NCBI RefSeq assembly: GCF_963678975.1
Contig: NC_089274.1
Coordinates: 17,377,633 to 17,441,632 of the forward strand
Direction of reading: 5' to 3'
DNA: 64,000 bases
Source of the DNA: Dysidea avara
Lineage: Eukaryota > Porifera > Demospongiae > Dictyoceratida > Dysideidae
The translations under genes and the position numbers were made by a program. The notes beneath the pieces are model-generated. The model was given only the letters and a program-made list of their open reading frames with translations. It ran no database searches and was not told the origin of the DNA. Each line of letters starts with the position of its first letter. Position 1 is the stretch's first letter. Below, in pieces: positions 12,701 to 24,787 of the stretch.

Positions 12701-15700
12701 ACTCTCCTGGAAACACTGCATCAATATACCTAACACAATTAATCGTCATACTGTACAATGTTACACAAATACAATTGCTAACCATGCAATGATCATATAG
12801 AGAAAGAAATCTAAGATGAACATCCCATATACTGCCAACAAGTTAAAATCATCATCTGCAGACAAAGCTTTCCCAAAATTATCCCACTGCACTCCTTCTT
12901 CTCTGATCTCCAACGTTGATAGCACATTCACTCCCAATCCCATACAAGTGTTGGACAGAAAACAAGCCCCTATCTTTTCTCCACTGCAATAAGGGTGACA
13001 ATAGCTAATTAGACATTCCAGCAATACAGATTGCCTTATAAGACTAGTGCAATGCTCTATTATTAGTAGTTCATTAAAATGTGGCCAATAAGGTGAATAG
13101 AGATGTTGGATAACTCATCATTTTACGGCACAAGCATGTAACTCCAGAAAAACTACTTTTCAGTCTTGTGACTTAAAATGTGTTGTACATCCTTGTTATT
13201 GCCTACCTACCACACCCCTATGAGAGTGGTTGTGACATACAAACATCACTGAAAACTATCAAATAGTGGTATGTAAAATAATTATACTGATAGACTCTTC
13301 TACACTACACACTCTGAAAGATAGAATTATGTGCTCGTAGTTTCTACAAACAGTCAAAAACACCTGTGTTTTAATAAACGTACGTGCTTAGTTGCTCGTA
13401 ACGATCTTGAATGAAGAAATAAGGAACAAAGGCTATAAACCATAGAAGAAATCCAAACAGTAACCCAAGAATAGCTCTTGAAAAAAATACACTATGCAAA
13501 AAGAGATGTATAATAACAAAATGTTTACTACCATATTTGTGACGTACCTAACAAGGAAGCCTTGGGCTATAAGACAGTTGATGAACAGGAACATGTATAT
13601 CAAAAGTAGAATAAAGTCACTTTCAACAAATACGAAAATCTGCACACAGCATAATCAGCTACAGGTCTGTACACACACACATTTACCTTCATCAGTATAG
13701 TCATTATTAAAACAGTTACAAATAAAAACATCAACTGTTTGATGTACCAGGTGAGCCATAATATAAACTGGGATAATCCCATCATCTTCATTGACTCACG
13801 AATTCTTGTTTGCTTCTCTGAGACCAGTTCCTAGTGGTGTGCTGAACTCATAAACACATGCACAGGCAATGCTACAATGCAACTAAGGATGGAGTTAAAC
13901 TCTTACAGACTAAGGTGTACGTATAGCATAAGTGTTGTGTTAATCAAACAGTACGATAGTACTGTATAGTAGGGATGACCCAAAAAAGAATGCCTGCCAA
14001 AACACAGGTAACTATGGAAAAGTCTTATTGTATCTAATGTCTTAAAACTAAGAAAACCCTTACAAAAAGTACCAATATTAAAAATTGCCAAAATCATAGT
14101 TTCATTTTATGCCACAATAAAGCCACTGGTTATGTGTACCTTTTGTTGAATGCCTGCCCTATATAGCAATAGCTGTACTTACAACGATTGGTTTCTTAAA
14201 GAAAACATAGTACCATGACCACGCCCTATAAGCTACATTAACAGTGATCAGTAAAACCAAGCATGATGACTATGCCCCTAAATAATCTAGTTGAACTATC
14301 ATACAGTTCTGTAGTACTGCATATTAGGGATCATAAATATTTGGATTTTTCTGGACAAAAATCACCTAAAAACCAGCTTCACAATATCAACCTGATGTCT
14401 TGGCAGTATTGGTTAGGTATAACCGAGCCCAAAAGTGCCTTCAGTATGACCCTAAATGCTAACTAAAAATTTAAAATATATATATATTCAATGGAATTTT
14501 TTATTTACTGACTAACTACCTACCTGATGCCTTTAACTCGATAACAACTAAGGCTACGTACAGGATTGATTTTTTCACTGCTTGACGTCACTTCTAGGTT
14601 CCTCTTGGCATACTACAGTACATACTATGCACAGATCATGCACTTACCTTTGTCCTCCTTTGTGTCCCACTTCTTTTTGCTGACAGCCCAGGGTATCAAT
14701 TCATGGCAGCTCGATGGCTTCCCTACATTTATATATAGGATCGTCCACATTTTTCGTGGTGACTGGATTGATTGCAGAGGCACTTCTCCTACTGTTCTTT
14801 GTTTGTAATGCTGTGAAATGGGCTGAACATAGCAGCATAATGGCCACTTCACTTTTGAGTCAGTAATTGATAGTTGGGACGTGCATTCAGTCGAAAACAT
14901 TACCTCTGGTGCCATCCTTTCTTTTGATGTGGTATGCGAGGGTTCACCAGTCATAATAATGTTACAAAAAAGTAAACCAACAAGAATAAGAAAAATTCAT
15001 ATTTTTTCCTTATACTTGATTTTGCTTCACAAAACAAGGTACAGTGGCCACTATTGATTAATCACATAGCAAAGAATCACTTGAGATCAGCAGTAATACT
15101 GATATAAAACTCTCACCCAAACAAATATTCCTGCTGGCCATATTAAACTCAGTACCAACAATAGTGGCATGAACTGCTCCAGTTGTTCCAAGTATGGATT
15201 TCGTGTATGAGGTGGGTAAGGAAATTGCTACAAAATCAACACACAAATTACAGTAATGAAAGTGACCGTATCATACTAACTTTTGTGTTGACTGGAATTT
15301 CATTAAAGGGATAAAGTGGATCATTTTTTTTAACAGTCCATTCTATGATTGACATTCCAACCAAGTTTTGTATATGAAGAAAGCCTTCACTCAAGTAGAG
15401 GCTACAGTGTAACACACTTAATAACTGCAAGCAGTAGTTATATCAATGTGTATAATACTTAGGGGAGACTCTTGGTCCAGGAACTTGGAATCTCGGCTGA
15501 GCAATATCAGTATCCCATGTTATGTCACCTTCTTCACCTTCCACTTCATGTGCTGGTCTAATGGTGTATCGGAGTTTACTGCCATTAAGATTGTCAAATA
15601 CAATGCCTGCATGAAGACACAATGCATTGGGTCGTGACTTGTAAAACAGAACACCAAGGTAACTAATTACCACTAACACATATATACAAAATATTACAAG

Positions 15701-18700
15701 TGTATGCTAGAGTTAAACATGGCTTCATACCATATCCATTAACACAACTATCAAATCGTACTATCCTGTCAGTGTCAACATCATCACTGTTACTAAACTG
15801 ATCAACATAATCTCTTCTCCACTCCTTGAGGGAGGTAATCATGTCACTTTCTGTAGCATGTGCTAACAGTGTGGCTTGTGGGAACCGTCTCTCCAATAGC
15901 CTCATCACTCCAACAGCATCTATATTACATGAATATCTAAAATACATATAGCTAGTTACCCATGATGCATAGGATATATACAACTAAGGTAATAGAATCC
16001 ACTTAGAATTACACATATGAATCCACTGCATGGATACTTATGCATCCACTTTCATCACTCATGGTTAGGGTCTTCACCTGTATTTAGTGTATCTTGGAAA
16101 GCAAGCTTAAATTACAAGCAAATTTGTTGTATGTGACTAAATATCAAATTGTATTTTTGCAAGGCTGGTATCTGGTTTTGTAAACACAATAGGAACAATA
16201 TAAATACGTACAATGATGGTTACCCTTTCACAATACCTGCATTGTTAGGAGCATAGAATATTGTAGTGTTTGTGGGAGGTAACTGAAGTGTATCAGGTTC
16301 AAAAGTGACTGAAAATAAACTCACATAAACACTTGTACACCAACACAATAAGAATCATACCAAAGCAGTTGTCTACTGTGTCAAAAAATGCATACCTATT
16401 GAAAGAGAACATGAACTTTGTGCACATTAATAAACTTCATACCTGATACCAATCACTACTACTATTGCAAAGACTGGTAGTACAAGTTCAAATATTGTTC
16501 CAATTGGTCGACGTATCTAAACAAATAAAAAATTGTATCACTTTAGTGTGCAATTCTATAACAGAGCACTATGAAGTACTAAGTAAATTAATTTATATAA
16601 CAATAACTATAAACAGTTTAAGATATTCATAGTGACATATTGCCTATAATCTGAGGTTGCTAATTAACATTGTTGTATTTTTGTTTAAAATTTCATTTAA
16701 CCACTGGATGCTAGACAATGTAACAAATGGCAGTCTTACAAGCTAGGTGACATCGTAGATTAGTTAGCATCTTCTTGTGACATAGTAAAGCATGTACAAG
16801 CAGGATGCGTGTTTGTAAACTGGAACGTTTGGTGTATTGAAAAGTATTACCCATATGTTATTACAGTATTAGTAGCTAGTGGTTGGATAAAACTTTCACA
16901 CAGATCACATGCATGGGTCACATGTAGCTATGCATGGTATTCAATAAAATGTAAATGCATAAATACGGTATGGTTGAAACTGCATGAGCCTTATGTAGCT
17001 CAAAAATGTGGAGGAATTAATAAAAAAAATTAGGGCTGATATATATGCAACTAGCTTCTGTAGCTATATGCATACAATTGATTATGTTTAGCATAACTTG
17101 CCAATCATTGGCATTAGAAATTGTAATTCTTCACTGGAATGATGTATGTACTTCTGGTTAGAACTATTTAATAGAACAATCTTAAGTCTCTTATCTAAAT
17201 TTAATTATTCGTGAGTGACTTGTCGTGTTATAAGTGAAATCGCAAAGCATATTTTTCATCAATTATTGACATGAGATATCAGTGATTAACATTAGCAGAC
17301 TTTGCGAATCTGTGAGTAATTACTTCTTTGGTGCCTTGTTGGTTCATTGTGAAGAAGTTTTACAAAGATGAGGCCAGCCCGTTTGAGAGATATTCAGGTT
17401 GGACACAAAAGCATACTGGTTTCCAATACAAAATTATGTTACTACATATATTCCATAGTCTGTATAATTTTCAAGTGCCGACGATTGGTACCTGCCGATA
17501 ATTGGTGACTTACATTAGAAGTTCGTAAACAGTCAGTTAGCTCAGTACAACTAAATCACTGGAAAGACTATTCTACTCTGGCACTGTTCTTGGTGGGACC
17601 AACAATTTGTAAACATTCAATTTCTGGTTGATAATGTGCTAGTTTTAAAGTACGACAGTGCCTGGTGTTTGTTTTTTATATCAAGTATACATGAGACTAC
17701 AATTAGGCCATACCAAATAAATCTTACGTTTTACAGATTATTTTACCCTCGTGGGTGACCCGACCCGGCAGGTCAAAAAAAAGCAACAATGGCAGATGAA
17801 TGTTAAATCATAAGAAGATATATACTGTGTACTGACTCCCAGCAGAACTTGTACAGCTACCCACAATAAACTATGTGATTAGTCTATATCTACATAATTA
17901 TGAGTTTTATACCTTTCGCATGTATGTTTATACTTTAGAACATGTACATGTGGAGCAAGTAGCTGCCACACTGTACCTGGATCAGTGAAACCTGCCATAT
18001 GACTACACAGCTGAAGAAACATATTTCATATACATAAAATTGATATATCCCTTCTCACTACTTGAGATCACTTTTATAGAGCACAAAATTAATGTTTACA
18101 TTCCATTTACATGCATGTTTAGCATGTGGAATTAGTAGCATTTGCTTCAAAAGTCACTCCTCTAAAGCCAAGTAGCGCTGTCTTCCCATTTACCCCGACA
18201 ATTTTATTTATTTTAATACATGTATATTAAGACAAATGTCACAACGTGATTGAATGGTTATATACTACAGAACTTTTTTTAAAACCTCATGGACATCAAT
18301 AAACTTTTCGTTCCAGTATCTTCTTCACTCTTTTTTCCTGAAAATTCCAGTGTGAATTTTCTAACCAGGGACCCAAACGTTTCTTTACAGGAACACTTCA
18401 CTATTGTCTATTATTAATGATGACCACATCTTGTTTCAAAACAACACTCCATTTGTAAAGCTTTAAAGTGTGATTTCACTTTCATCTGCCAAATTGAGCG
18501 AATCCGCCTGAGCTGAACAGGTAAATTGTTGACCCAGTTGCATCCATGAAACATAAAATTGATTTGTGATGGCCTTATGTAAAATATTAAATTACAATGC
18601 TTTTGCAGTGTTGGCCATTTCGATTGGTTCAGCATATCATTTCCTTTGATGCCTTCTACACGGCTGGCCAATCACAAAAGGATCATAGATACCATAAATT

Positions 18701-20361
18701 ACCGTATAGCTGGTAATTTTCGAAAGGTTTTTATTTTCGGATATTTCGAAGAGGCCCTTCTCTTCGAAAATAAATTCCCACGTCCAGTTGTTTTTCAAAA
18801 ATACATTCCCACAAGTGAAAGCAACTGTCCAACTTTCGGCGATTTGTTCATGTATTCCTCGAGTTCTAGCTCAGTATTGCTGATGATAATGGGTAAACTG
18901 TATCATTACTGTACCAATAACCAGAAAACAGGTGATCCAGAATGGGAATTGATGCCGTCTGCTCTAGAATCTATGGTAGGATAGCTAGCTATGATCGAGC
19001 GTGATCGTGCCAGTGAATTCACTCCACCCGAGACTCCCTCAGTCTTCCCTCCAGTACACAGGAATCAAGTGGGGATTATTCCATCAGTAAGTCAGTTTTC
19101 GGCAAACATTCACGCATCTTCATAATTTATGACACGAATTTCCGTTTATTTGAAATCCATCCGGACTTTGAAATATGCACTCTTCGAAATTAAAATCTTT
19201 CGAAATTCAGATTTTACTTTTTGTGCGAAAATTTCTGTGTCGAAAATAACCCGCTATATGGTAGATACTTTTCAATTGTGGGTTTCAAAATTAGTCCTTG
19301 ATTGCTTTTTTAGTTTGTCCGCGGTAGATCTACCTATAGTGACTGCCTGTGTGTCACCCTTTTGCGTTTCAATCTGATTAGTGTGACTTTGGCGGTGGGG
19401 TCCTATAATAATTTAGGGTTTCCAACTCAAAATAGGAAGGTGCTCCCTTTTGTTGTTTCTAGTGATTTTCACACAGACTGACCTTTAAGATAAAGCAAAC
19501 AAGTGCTAATTTATTATTAGGTTGCTTGTAGCATTGGGTATCAGCATAAGTTTAACATACAAAAAGTAGTCATGTGACCAAAGATATCATAATAGTTAAG
19601 CTTTTTAGAAAATCATTGTATTGTAGGATGACCGAAGTCGCAATTAGTATATTTTCTTACCTTATAATGAAGACTTCTACATCTTGTAGTGTTATAGCAC
19701 ATCTGTAATGGGATTGTTGGCCACATGACCACTTTTTGGATATTTACAGTTAAAACTGCACTGATACTGAAAGTAATAAACAGTCAGTTTAATAATATAT
19801 TAGCACTTGTTTGTTTTATCTTAAGGTCAACCTGTGTGAAAATCATCAGAAACAATGAAAAAGCTGAGGCATCATCTTATTTTGCAGTGGAAATCCTATA
19901 TGAAGGGATTTTTGTTCACGTGACAACTTTTTTGATATGTACACATGTTAAAATTGTGCTGATAGCAACTACTGCAAACATTCCAATAACAAATTAGCAC
20001 TTGTTTGCTTTAACTTGAAGGTAAATCTGTGCGAAAATCTCCAGAAACAACAAAATGAAGCACCTTCCTATTTTGAGTGGAAACCCCACCTATCATGAAT
20101 AAGACTGCCTCAGATGTGAAAGGTCAGGTGCCGCCAGACTAGGTATAAAAACAAGCTGTTTACAAGTCTCTTTTAGTCTTTAGGACAATTACAAAGGTAC
20201 CGTTGTAAAATCCCAGGGTTTATATATCAATAGTTTGAATGCCACGAAACCCGGCTAGCACAAAACAGATGCACTGGAGACGTTACCTGCAACAAGAAGT
20301 TCTTCCACATGAGCAGATAAAATTGTCGACAACTTCTACCGCATCCTCCACTGCAACCCAT
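3725..20361 (-). CDS. ABCA: Gene B: full-length ABCA-type ABC transporter, 44 exons, about 2004 aa
   Basis: This is a second complete ABCA lipid-transporter-type gene, a tandem paralogue of gene A. The spliced CDS is 6015 nt. The start ATG at 20359-20361 ([20 protein letters not shown]) has an in-frame TAG 12 nt upstream, and this exon is separated from exon 2 by a 3.8-kb intron. The stop is TAA at 3725-3727, after [12 protein letters not shown]. Walker A, signature and Walker B motifs are intact in both NBDs: [10 protein letters not shown] near residue 552, LSGGQ near 651, [10 protein letters not shown] near 674; [10 protein letters not shown] near 1675, SGGNKRKLS near 1776, [11 protein letters not shown] near 1796. 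Intron positions and phases match gene A, except for one extra 63-nt exon in the linker. A degenerate copy of its 3' exons lies downstream at 1000-2204. Function as a lipid or sterol transporter is inferred from the family. Confidence 0.93.
5052..5928. mobile_element. 877-bp foldback element with 8-bp target duplication
   Basis: Two arms of about 400 bp are inverted copies of each other. The ends are GGGGGGTTAGTATTCA and its near complement (left TTAGTATTCAGTGGACTGG, right complement TTACTATTCAATGGACTGG). The direct repeat TTCTGGCA lies at 5044-5051 and 5929-5936. The centre holds a TAGTCTCG-ended inverted segment. It sits in the intron between exons 38 and 39 of gene B. An 8-bp duplication suggests hAT-type mobilisation. 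No transposase is encoded. Confidence 0.82.
6822..8210 (-). CDS. ABCA: Gene B exons 28-34: second transmembrane block
   Basis: Exons: 8094-8210, 7871-8041, 7525-7635, 7389-7471, 7214-7282, 6957-7164, 6822-6905. Hydrophobic stretches include [20 protein letters not shown], the [18 protein letters not shown] stretch, the [18 protein letters not shown] stretch, and [19 protein letters not shown]. The loop [19 protein letters not shown] between the first two is conserved with gene A. Exon lengths equal those of gene A throughout this block. Confidence 0.9.
8303..10272 (-). CDS. ABCA: Gene B exons 21-27: linker, TM7 and extracellular domain 2
   Basis: Exons: 10033-10272, 9933-9995, 9603-9871, 9379-9552, 9265-9329, 8491-9217, 8303-8443. 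Exon 21 begins [19 protein letters not shown] and runs into a Ser/Asn-rich linker. Exon 22 (63 nt, phase 1-1) encodes [20 protein letters not shown] and has no counterpart I can find in gene A. Exon 23 holds WRAIITQ and TM7 ([18 protein letters not shown]). Extracellular domain 2 is about 400 residues, with a cysteine cluster at its start ([43 protein letters not shown]) matching gene A. It ends [20 protein letters not shown]. Confidence 0.9.
10309..10406. repeat. Small hairpin element in gene B intron 20
   Basis: The sequence AGGTTAGAGACC at the left is the complement of GGTCTCTAACC at the right, with internal TGTATTTTAAAAAC and GTTTTTAAAATACA arms. It forms a hairpin of about 98 bp, probably a tiny MITE. 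Confidence 0.65.
11307..12548 (-). CDS. ABCA: Gene B exons 14-20: nucleotide-binding domain 1
   Basis: Exons: 12456-12548, 12104-12385, 11933-12051, 11732-11878, 11593-11682, 11443-11542, 11307-11391. Exon 15 carries Walker [17 protein letters not shown] and the Q-loop [16 protein letters not shown]. Exon 16 carries LSGGQKRKL. Exon 17 carries [17 protein letters not shown] and the H-loop in LLTTHFM. Exon 18 has [20 protein letters not shown]. All residues expected for ATP hydrolysis are present. In contrast to gene A, the whole NBD1 fits in 1.2 kb because the introns are short, which shows that gene A's introns here were expanded by transposon insertion. Confidence 0.93.
12600..15227 (-). CDS. 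ABCA: Gene B exons 8-13: first transmembrane block
   Basis: Exons: 15117-15227, 13687-13830, 13548-13639, 13384-13476, 12783-12983, 12600-12729. Hydrophobic segments: [19 protein letters not shown], the [19 protein letters not shown] stretch, [37 protein letters not shown], and two in exon 12 ([14 protein letters not shown] and [16 protein letters not shown]). The coupling segment [13 protein letters not shown] opens exon 9. Exon 11 is 15 nt shorter than in gene A, keeping phase. Intron 8 (1286 bp) carries copies of an unclassified repeat also seen in gene A intron 38. Confidence 0.9.
13950..14960. repeat. Unclassified dispersed repeat in gene B intron 8
   Basis: Segments near CAGTACGATAGTACTGTA (about 13950), CTGTAGTACTGCA (about 14308) and 14520-14950 (AACTCGATAAC, ATTTTTTCACTG, GCAGAGGCACTTCTC) recur at 34350-35180 in gene A intron 38. 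I see no coding sequence, and the terminal structure is unclear. Confidence 0.5.
15281..20361 (-). CDS. ABCA: Gene B exons 1-7: N-terminus, TM1 and extracellular domain 1
   Basis: Exons: 20287-20361, 16443-16516, 16361-16395, 16237-16308, 15731-15919, 15459-15606, 15281-15401. Residues 1-238. The N-terminus begins MGCSGGC, unlike gene A (MARLNVG), then converges on [14 protein letters not shown]1 is [16 protein letters not shown] in exon 2. Extracellular domain 1 (exons 3-7) carries [20 protein letters not shown] and [12 protein letters not shown], and is 12 residues longer than gene A in exon 5. Exon 7 ends [21 protein letters not shown]. Exon 1 was found by its match to gene A exon 1; it is isolated by a long intron and so is slightly less certain than the rest. 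Confidence 0.86.
16517..18700. other. Gene B intron 1, first part, no gene seen
   Basis: Part of the 3.8-kb intron between exons 1 and 2. AT-rich; I see no exon homologous to gene A here and no clear element ends. Confidence 0.45.
18702..19261. mobile_element. 560-bp TA-flanked MITE (CCGTATAGC ends)
   Basis: The left end CCGTATAGCTGGTAATTTTC and the right end, which reads CCATATAGCGGGTTATTTTC on the other strand, are inverted repeats, each next to TA. The body is rich in TTCGAAA. TA duplication and end type suggest a Tc1/mariner-derived MITE. It lies in gene B intron 1. Confidence 0.75.
19416..20086. mobile_element. About 670-bp element with roughly 95-bp terminal inverted repeats
   Basis: The left GGTTTCC.ACTCAAAATAGGAAGGTGC region and the following GCAAACAAGTGCTAATTT are mirrored at the right end (19990-20086). 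An internal third copy of the GTGTGAAAATCATCAGAAACA segment occurs near 19838. No obvious target duplication. It lies just upstream in coordinate of gene B exon 1, inside intron 1. Confidence 0.6.
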
Positions 20362-20524
20362 CTCTACACTCTACTTGCTGACCGAGTTGTTTTCGACGGG
20401 GGTTTTCGACAATAACTGAATAGGTCACGCCCGTTATATGGCACAACCAATTATGTATATACCTATATAAACCTAGTTGCGTCACAGAAATGACGTAACT
20501 TCTTAATAAAGGCCAGACGACATA

Positions 20525-21712
20525 AACAATCCGAATAGATCCCAGGGGGGGAGGGGCACAAACAGGCTAAGTTGTAAGTAGTTGGGGGGAGCCAGATTCT
20601 CTAGTTCAGTGCTGCATTTTTGAAGCAGAAAATAATAACCTCTTAGTAGTGTCTCACTATTTCAGATGGTTGTATAAATTGTTTTAAGTTACTGGTTAGG
20701 CGCTTAATAATAGGTTATTATTTTTCGATGCGCGATAATGGTTGGCACGAAACTCGAGCAGGTGTTAGTGAGAAGGTTGTTAACTTTAAAGCATTGTATA
20801 GCCACGTGATAATAGCGGAGGAATCATACTAAGTGAGTGTTAATAATTTACTGCGTAAGTGTTAGTATTTACTGCGTAGCCGTAAGTGTTAGTATTTAAG
20901 TATTTACTGCGCATACAAAGTGAGTGTTAATAGACGGGTTGCCTATTTAGGGCGTGTCCCTTGTGTAACGCGAGAAAATGCGACTTTCCGTTTTACGCAT
21001 GATTACAATGTTGGTCAAGAAGTCAACAAAAAACCCATTTTTTAAAATAGTTTGACAAACGTTTTTGGCTCTTCAAATGTACAAGATGAGTTATAATCAT
21101 CCAGTCTATCATTCTAAGTAGTAGCAAAGTCTTACAAAGAATGTTTTCAGCGAGTTTTATCGCTTTCCAAAAACCCGAGATTGAAAGAAAATCATCTTCT
21201 CGTTCAGCCTTCACCTTACACGCTGGATATGTTATAGCTCAAACCTTTCTCTATAACATACTTTCTGTTCTGAAGGCTGGCTAACTCTTGCTTGCTAAAG
21301 TTAACCGAAACGTTCATTTTCTCCAATAGCTGTAATACATTTTTGACTTAGCGAACTCGGAAAGTATGTGGAAAATTTACGGTAAAACGACCACGCCTTA
21401 AAAAGGCAACCCGTCTATAATTTACTGCGTAGCCTCCTAATTTAATTTACAAAATTATTTATGGGTAACCGATAATTATTTTTAGAGGCGCTTAATACTC
21501 ACGAAGGTGCTGACTGATAATTTCACAGCTAGTTTGACCTTGGTTTCAGGTAAATTTGTAATAAATTGCTAGTAAAAGCATATTTTCATGAGTTTCTTGG
21601 TCTGACATAAGTTTAGTAGCTATTTTAATCAGAAGTATGGCTGGCTCCTCCACATGCTGAAAGGGGGGACATTTGCCCAAATGCCCCATCCTGGATCCGC
21701 CATTGAGATCTA
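20525..21712 (+). repeat. Dispersed repeat copy 1, interrupted by a MITE
   Basis: Matches 31033-31502 over two blocks: GGGGCACAAACAGG to CTTAGTAGT at the left, and AATTATTTTTAGAGGCG to CATCCTGGATCCGYCATTG at the right. A 483-bp MITE is inserted within this copy. The ends carry GGATCC-AGG-like inverted sequence, suggesting a DNA element. No coding sequence seen. Confidence 0.6.
20933..21415. mobile_element. 483-bp TA-flanked MITE nested in the dispersed repeat
   Basis: The ends GACGGGTTGCCTATTTAGG and CCTTAAAAAGGCAACCCGTC are inverted repeats with TA on both sides. Direct copies of TTTACTGCG flanking sequence lie outside, as expected of an insertion. No transposase. Confidence 0.75.
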
Positions 21713-21780
21713 TGTATGGGGGGAGTAGCTACTGTAGATTATTATAGTCACGTGACCATGTTAGTGACTTTTACCAAGAG

Positions 21781-24706
21781 TTCATTATATATATATATAC
21801 TGAGGAGAGTATCCTACCCCTGTAGAAGGGCGTATCATGAAGTTATGACGTAGAACTTCTGAGTTAGCCCGTTTTTCTTTGTATAATTAATGATGTCATT
21901 AGTTGAACACGGTGTCGATTGAACGCGTGCCTAACAACGTCGCTAGCAACTGAATTTTCTCCAGCGTTTCTCACCAAACTACAATCGTTTCTTCATGGGT
22001 CAAGACCACTTCGTAGGCGTTTCTTGCTAAGCCATTCGCGAATACTGCTATCCTGAGTGTCGCGAGTGTGAAATGGTGCTAACGATTCTTGCACTTTTAT
22101 GGCTTCCGGCACGTCATAAACCACAACATCTTGTAGTTACGTTGTTAGGCGCAATCTGTGAATTTGCTCAGTTTATAAATTGCGCTGCGCATTTTGTGAA
22201 TTCATAAAATGCGTAGTTTGTGAACTACCGTAAGAGCTGCGCATTTTATGAACTGGGTACCGCCGTTACATTCTTGGCCGATTCAAGTACGTATATATCA
22301 CAGGGAGGAATGACAGGCTTCTCATTTTACCCCCTTTTACTAGCTGAAGGGACATGGATAAACTGAAGACGCATTCTACCCGACTATCTCTGCCTCCAAG
22401 GTTCCTTTGCGTACTCTGCAGCTGGCCTGGATAAGGTGCACTGTCTTTCTCTCTCAGTGTTGCGCTGCGTATACTACAGCATTTATGGTAGGCTAAGCCA
22501 TTAGTTTTGATCAGCTGATATTGATGGGCACAGTCCAGCCTGCATGTTTTACTTTTCCTAGCAGTTGTCCAGCACATGCAAGCACTGCACATGCTGCACT
22601 AGTAATGAAATGAATATCAGCACATAAGGTTTGGTACATTGTAACTCAAGTCCAACATCATATCTTTAATGTCCAGTCTTAAATGGTACACGTAGTTAGT
22701 TTCACTCTCACATTATCCCATACATCCAGATGTAACACAACACGTGGTTAGCTACATAATGTCACCTCTGTGTGATACAGTTATTAGTGCAAACATATAG
22801 TGTTTGGAATCAGGTATGCTGTGTTACACATATAGCTAAGTATGCTCCAATACATGAGTTACAAAGGTACAGCTCCATTTGATGAACAGCAAGACCCAGA
22901 AAAGTTGTATCCATTTTCATCTTGCCTGGCTATAACCACATGTCTTCCTAAACACCATTCATGGTACCCCCATGAGCAACTATTGCACCTGACCTATGGA
23001 ATCCATACATTAATTTGTATGCATAACTAGATCTCACCATGTCAGTTGTATCATCATCCAAACTAATCATTTCACAAGATTGACAATAGTCATCCAATGA
23101 TTCTAAATAAACAAACATTATAATTCATGTGACACATCATAACTCATCGGTACAATACAACAGACGATGAAAAGAAATTTGCTGGTTCACCAAGAAATCC
23201 AACTATTCATCAAGAAGGTTATTTAAGTTAATATAGATACATTTTACCACAACATGAACAAACACGTACATGTTTACTTAATGGTACAAATGACACAATG
23301 TGATGATGTATATCGAACTGATTGCTGAAGCAATTAATAGGTGCATAATTATAATAGTTTTTGAGGGAAGCCATTACATGGTGCTAGCTACCACAAATCA
23401 ACACCTTCCGCTGTCAGCAAAGATACATAAAGGAGGACTCAAGTAGGTCCATAGTGTTCTCATTATACGTACTGCAGTATGCCAAATTAAGGTACCAAGC
23501 AACGTTGAACAGTGAAGACATCAAGCCCGTAGCAGGGGGTCTGTTCCAGGTAGTTGTAAAGCTGAGTACCGTGTGCAAAATACACACATGGTCTTACTAG
23601 GGGGTCTGGAGGCATGCCCCTACAGATTCCTTCTGAGATCACTTACTGACTGCTCTATTAGAACAAATGACTGTTCTATTAGAGTGTCGTAATCTTTTTT
23701 GCAAACTAATATATCAGAAAATTGATAGGTGGGCTCCATAAATTGATAGGTCGATGGGGACCACAAAGGTTTGGTCTCTTGCAAAAATATCAGCTAAAAT
23801 CCAGCCTGACTTGTCCTTCACAACTTGTCATTATTACAAACTTGGGAACCGGACTACTTGTTCAGTACAGAATATTGGTGTCACCCATCTCCACATAATA
23901 TGACTAGTGGCTATAAATTTTTGTGATGTTTGAGAATATGATAGCACACATAATTCACTATACTTCCATATCTCTGCTAGTATTTTCTTGTAGTCTACAT
24001 GTCCATTTTCAGTTGAATGCACACGCTCTACTATGTCATAAAATTTCTCAACTGTTGCAACTAAATGATGGTCATTCTCATTCTGTAATTACAAAATTTT
24101 GTGAAGGGCAGGCACAAAGTTTCTTACCCTTTGTTTGTTCCAACTTCAGCTCTGGGTAGTTTAACAAAACAAACTTCTTTGTTGTAGTAATGAAAGGCAG
24201 GGCTAATTAGAGCATAACTTCTTTCCACTCCATTCAAAACGGTCTGATATCAAACATGATCTTCTGCACCTTCTCCTCCATTACTGTTTTGTTTTGCTTT
24301 GCTTTTTGAAGGTGTGATTGGGACCAAGATATTTTCCTCTACAGAACCTTTCGAATAGCCAGCTCTCTGTGACCCTCTTTTGACATACCTCACAAACTCA
24401 TAGTGAAATTCACACCTTGCATACACTGCCACGAGGAAATCTCGTGATCCAACACTTGGAATGACAGAAGGTCGGCAACCGATACAACAGGCTGTACGTG
24501 TCGCATCTTGCCTTGCCATATGGCAGCGCGACACCCGTGCAATTTATAAATTGTTGCACATTTTATGAATTCACTAAATGCGCAGCGCAATTTATAAACT
24601 GCGCAAATTCACAGATTGCACCTAACAACGTCATAACTTCACGATACGCCCTTCTACAGGGGTATATGAGAGTAGGATACTCTCCTCAGTGTATATCCAT
24701 TATGAA
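21781..24706. mobile_element. 2.9-kb element with long, interrupted terminal inverted repeats
   Basis: The left end contains CTGAGGAGAGTATCCTAC and CCCTGTAGAAGGGCGTATC; both recur inverted at 24650-24706. The arms extend through a subterminal ATTTATAAATTGCGC-rich block (22130-22260 and 24520-24640). The left arm carries an extra roughly 280-bp insert at 21856-22137 that the right arm lacks. A 94-codon open frame lies at 24250-24534 on the minus strand; I do not recognise it. No known transposase signature is visible in the 2.3-kb core. Confidence 0.6.
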
Positions 24707-24787
24707 CCCTTGCATTTTAATACACTGGTTGAATCATAGACGGGTGTCTATTATCTATGGTTGAATGCTCCTGACAGTAGCTAGACC

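Noticed and set aside
24250..24534. A 94-codon host gene on the minus strand
   Set aside because: It lies inside a transposon-like inverted-repeat element, has no recognised motif and no splice or homology support.
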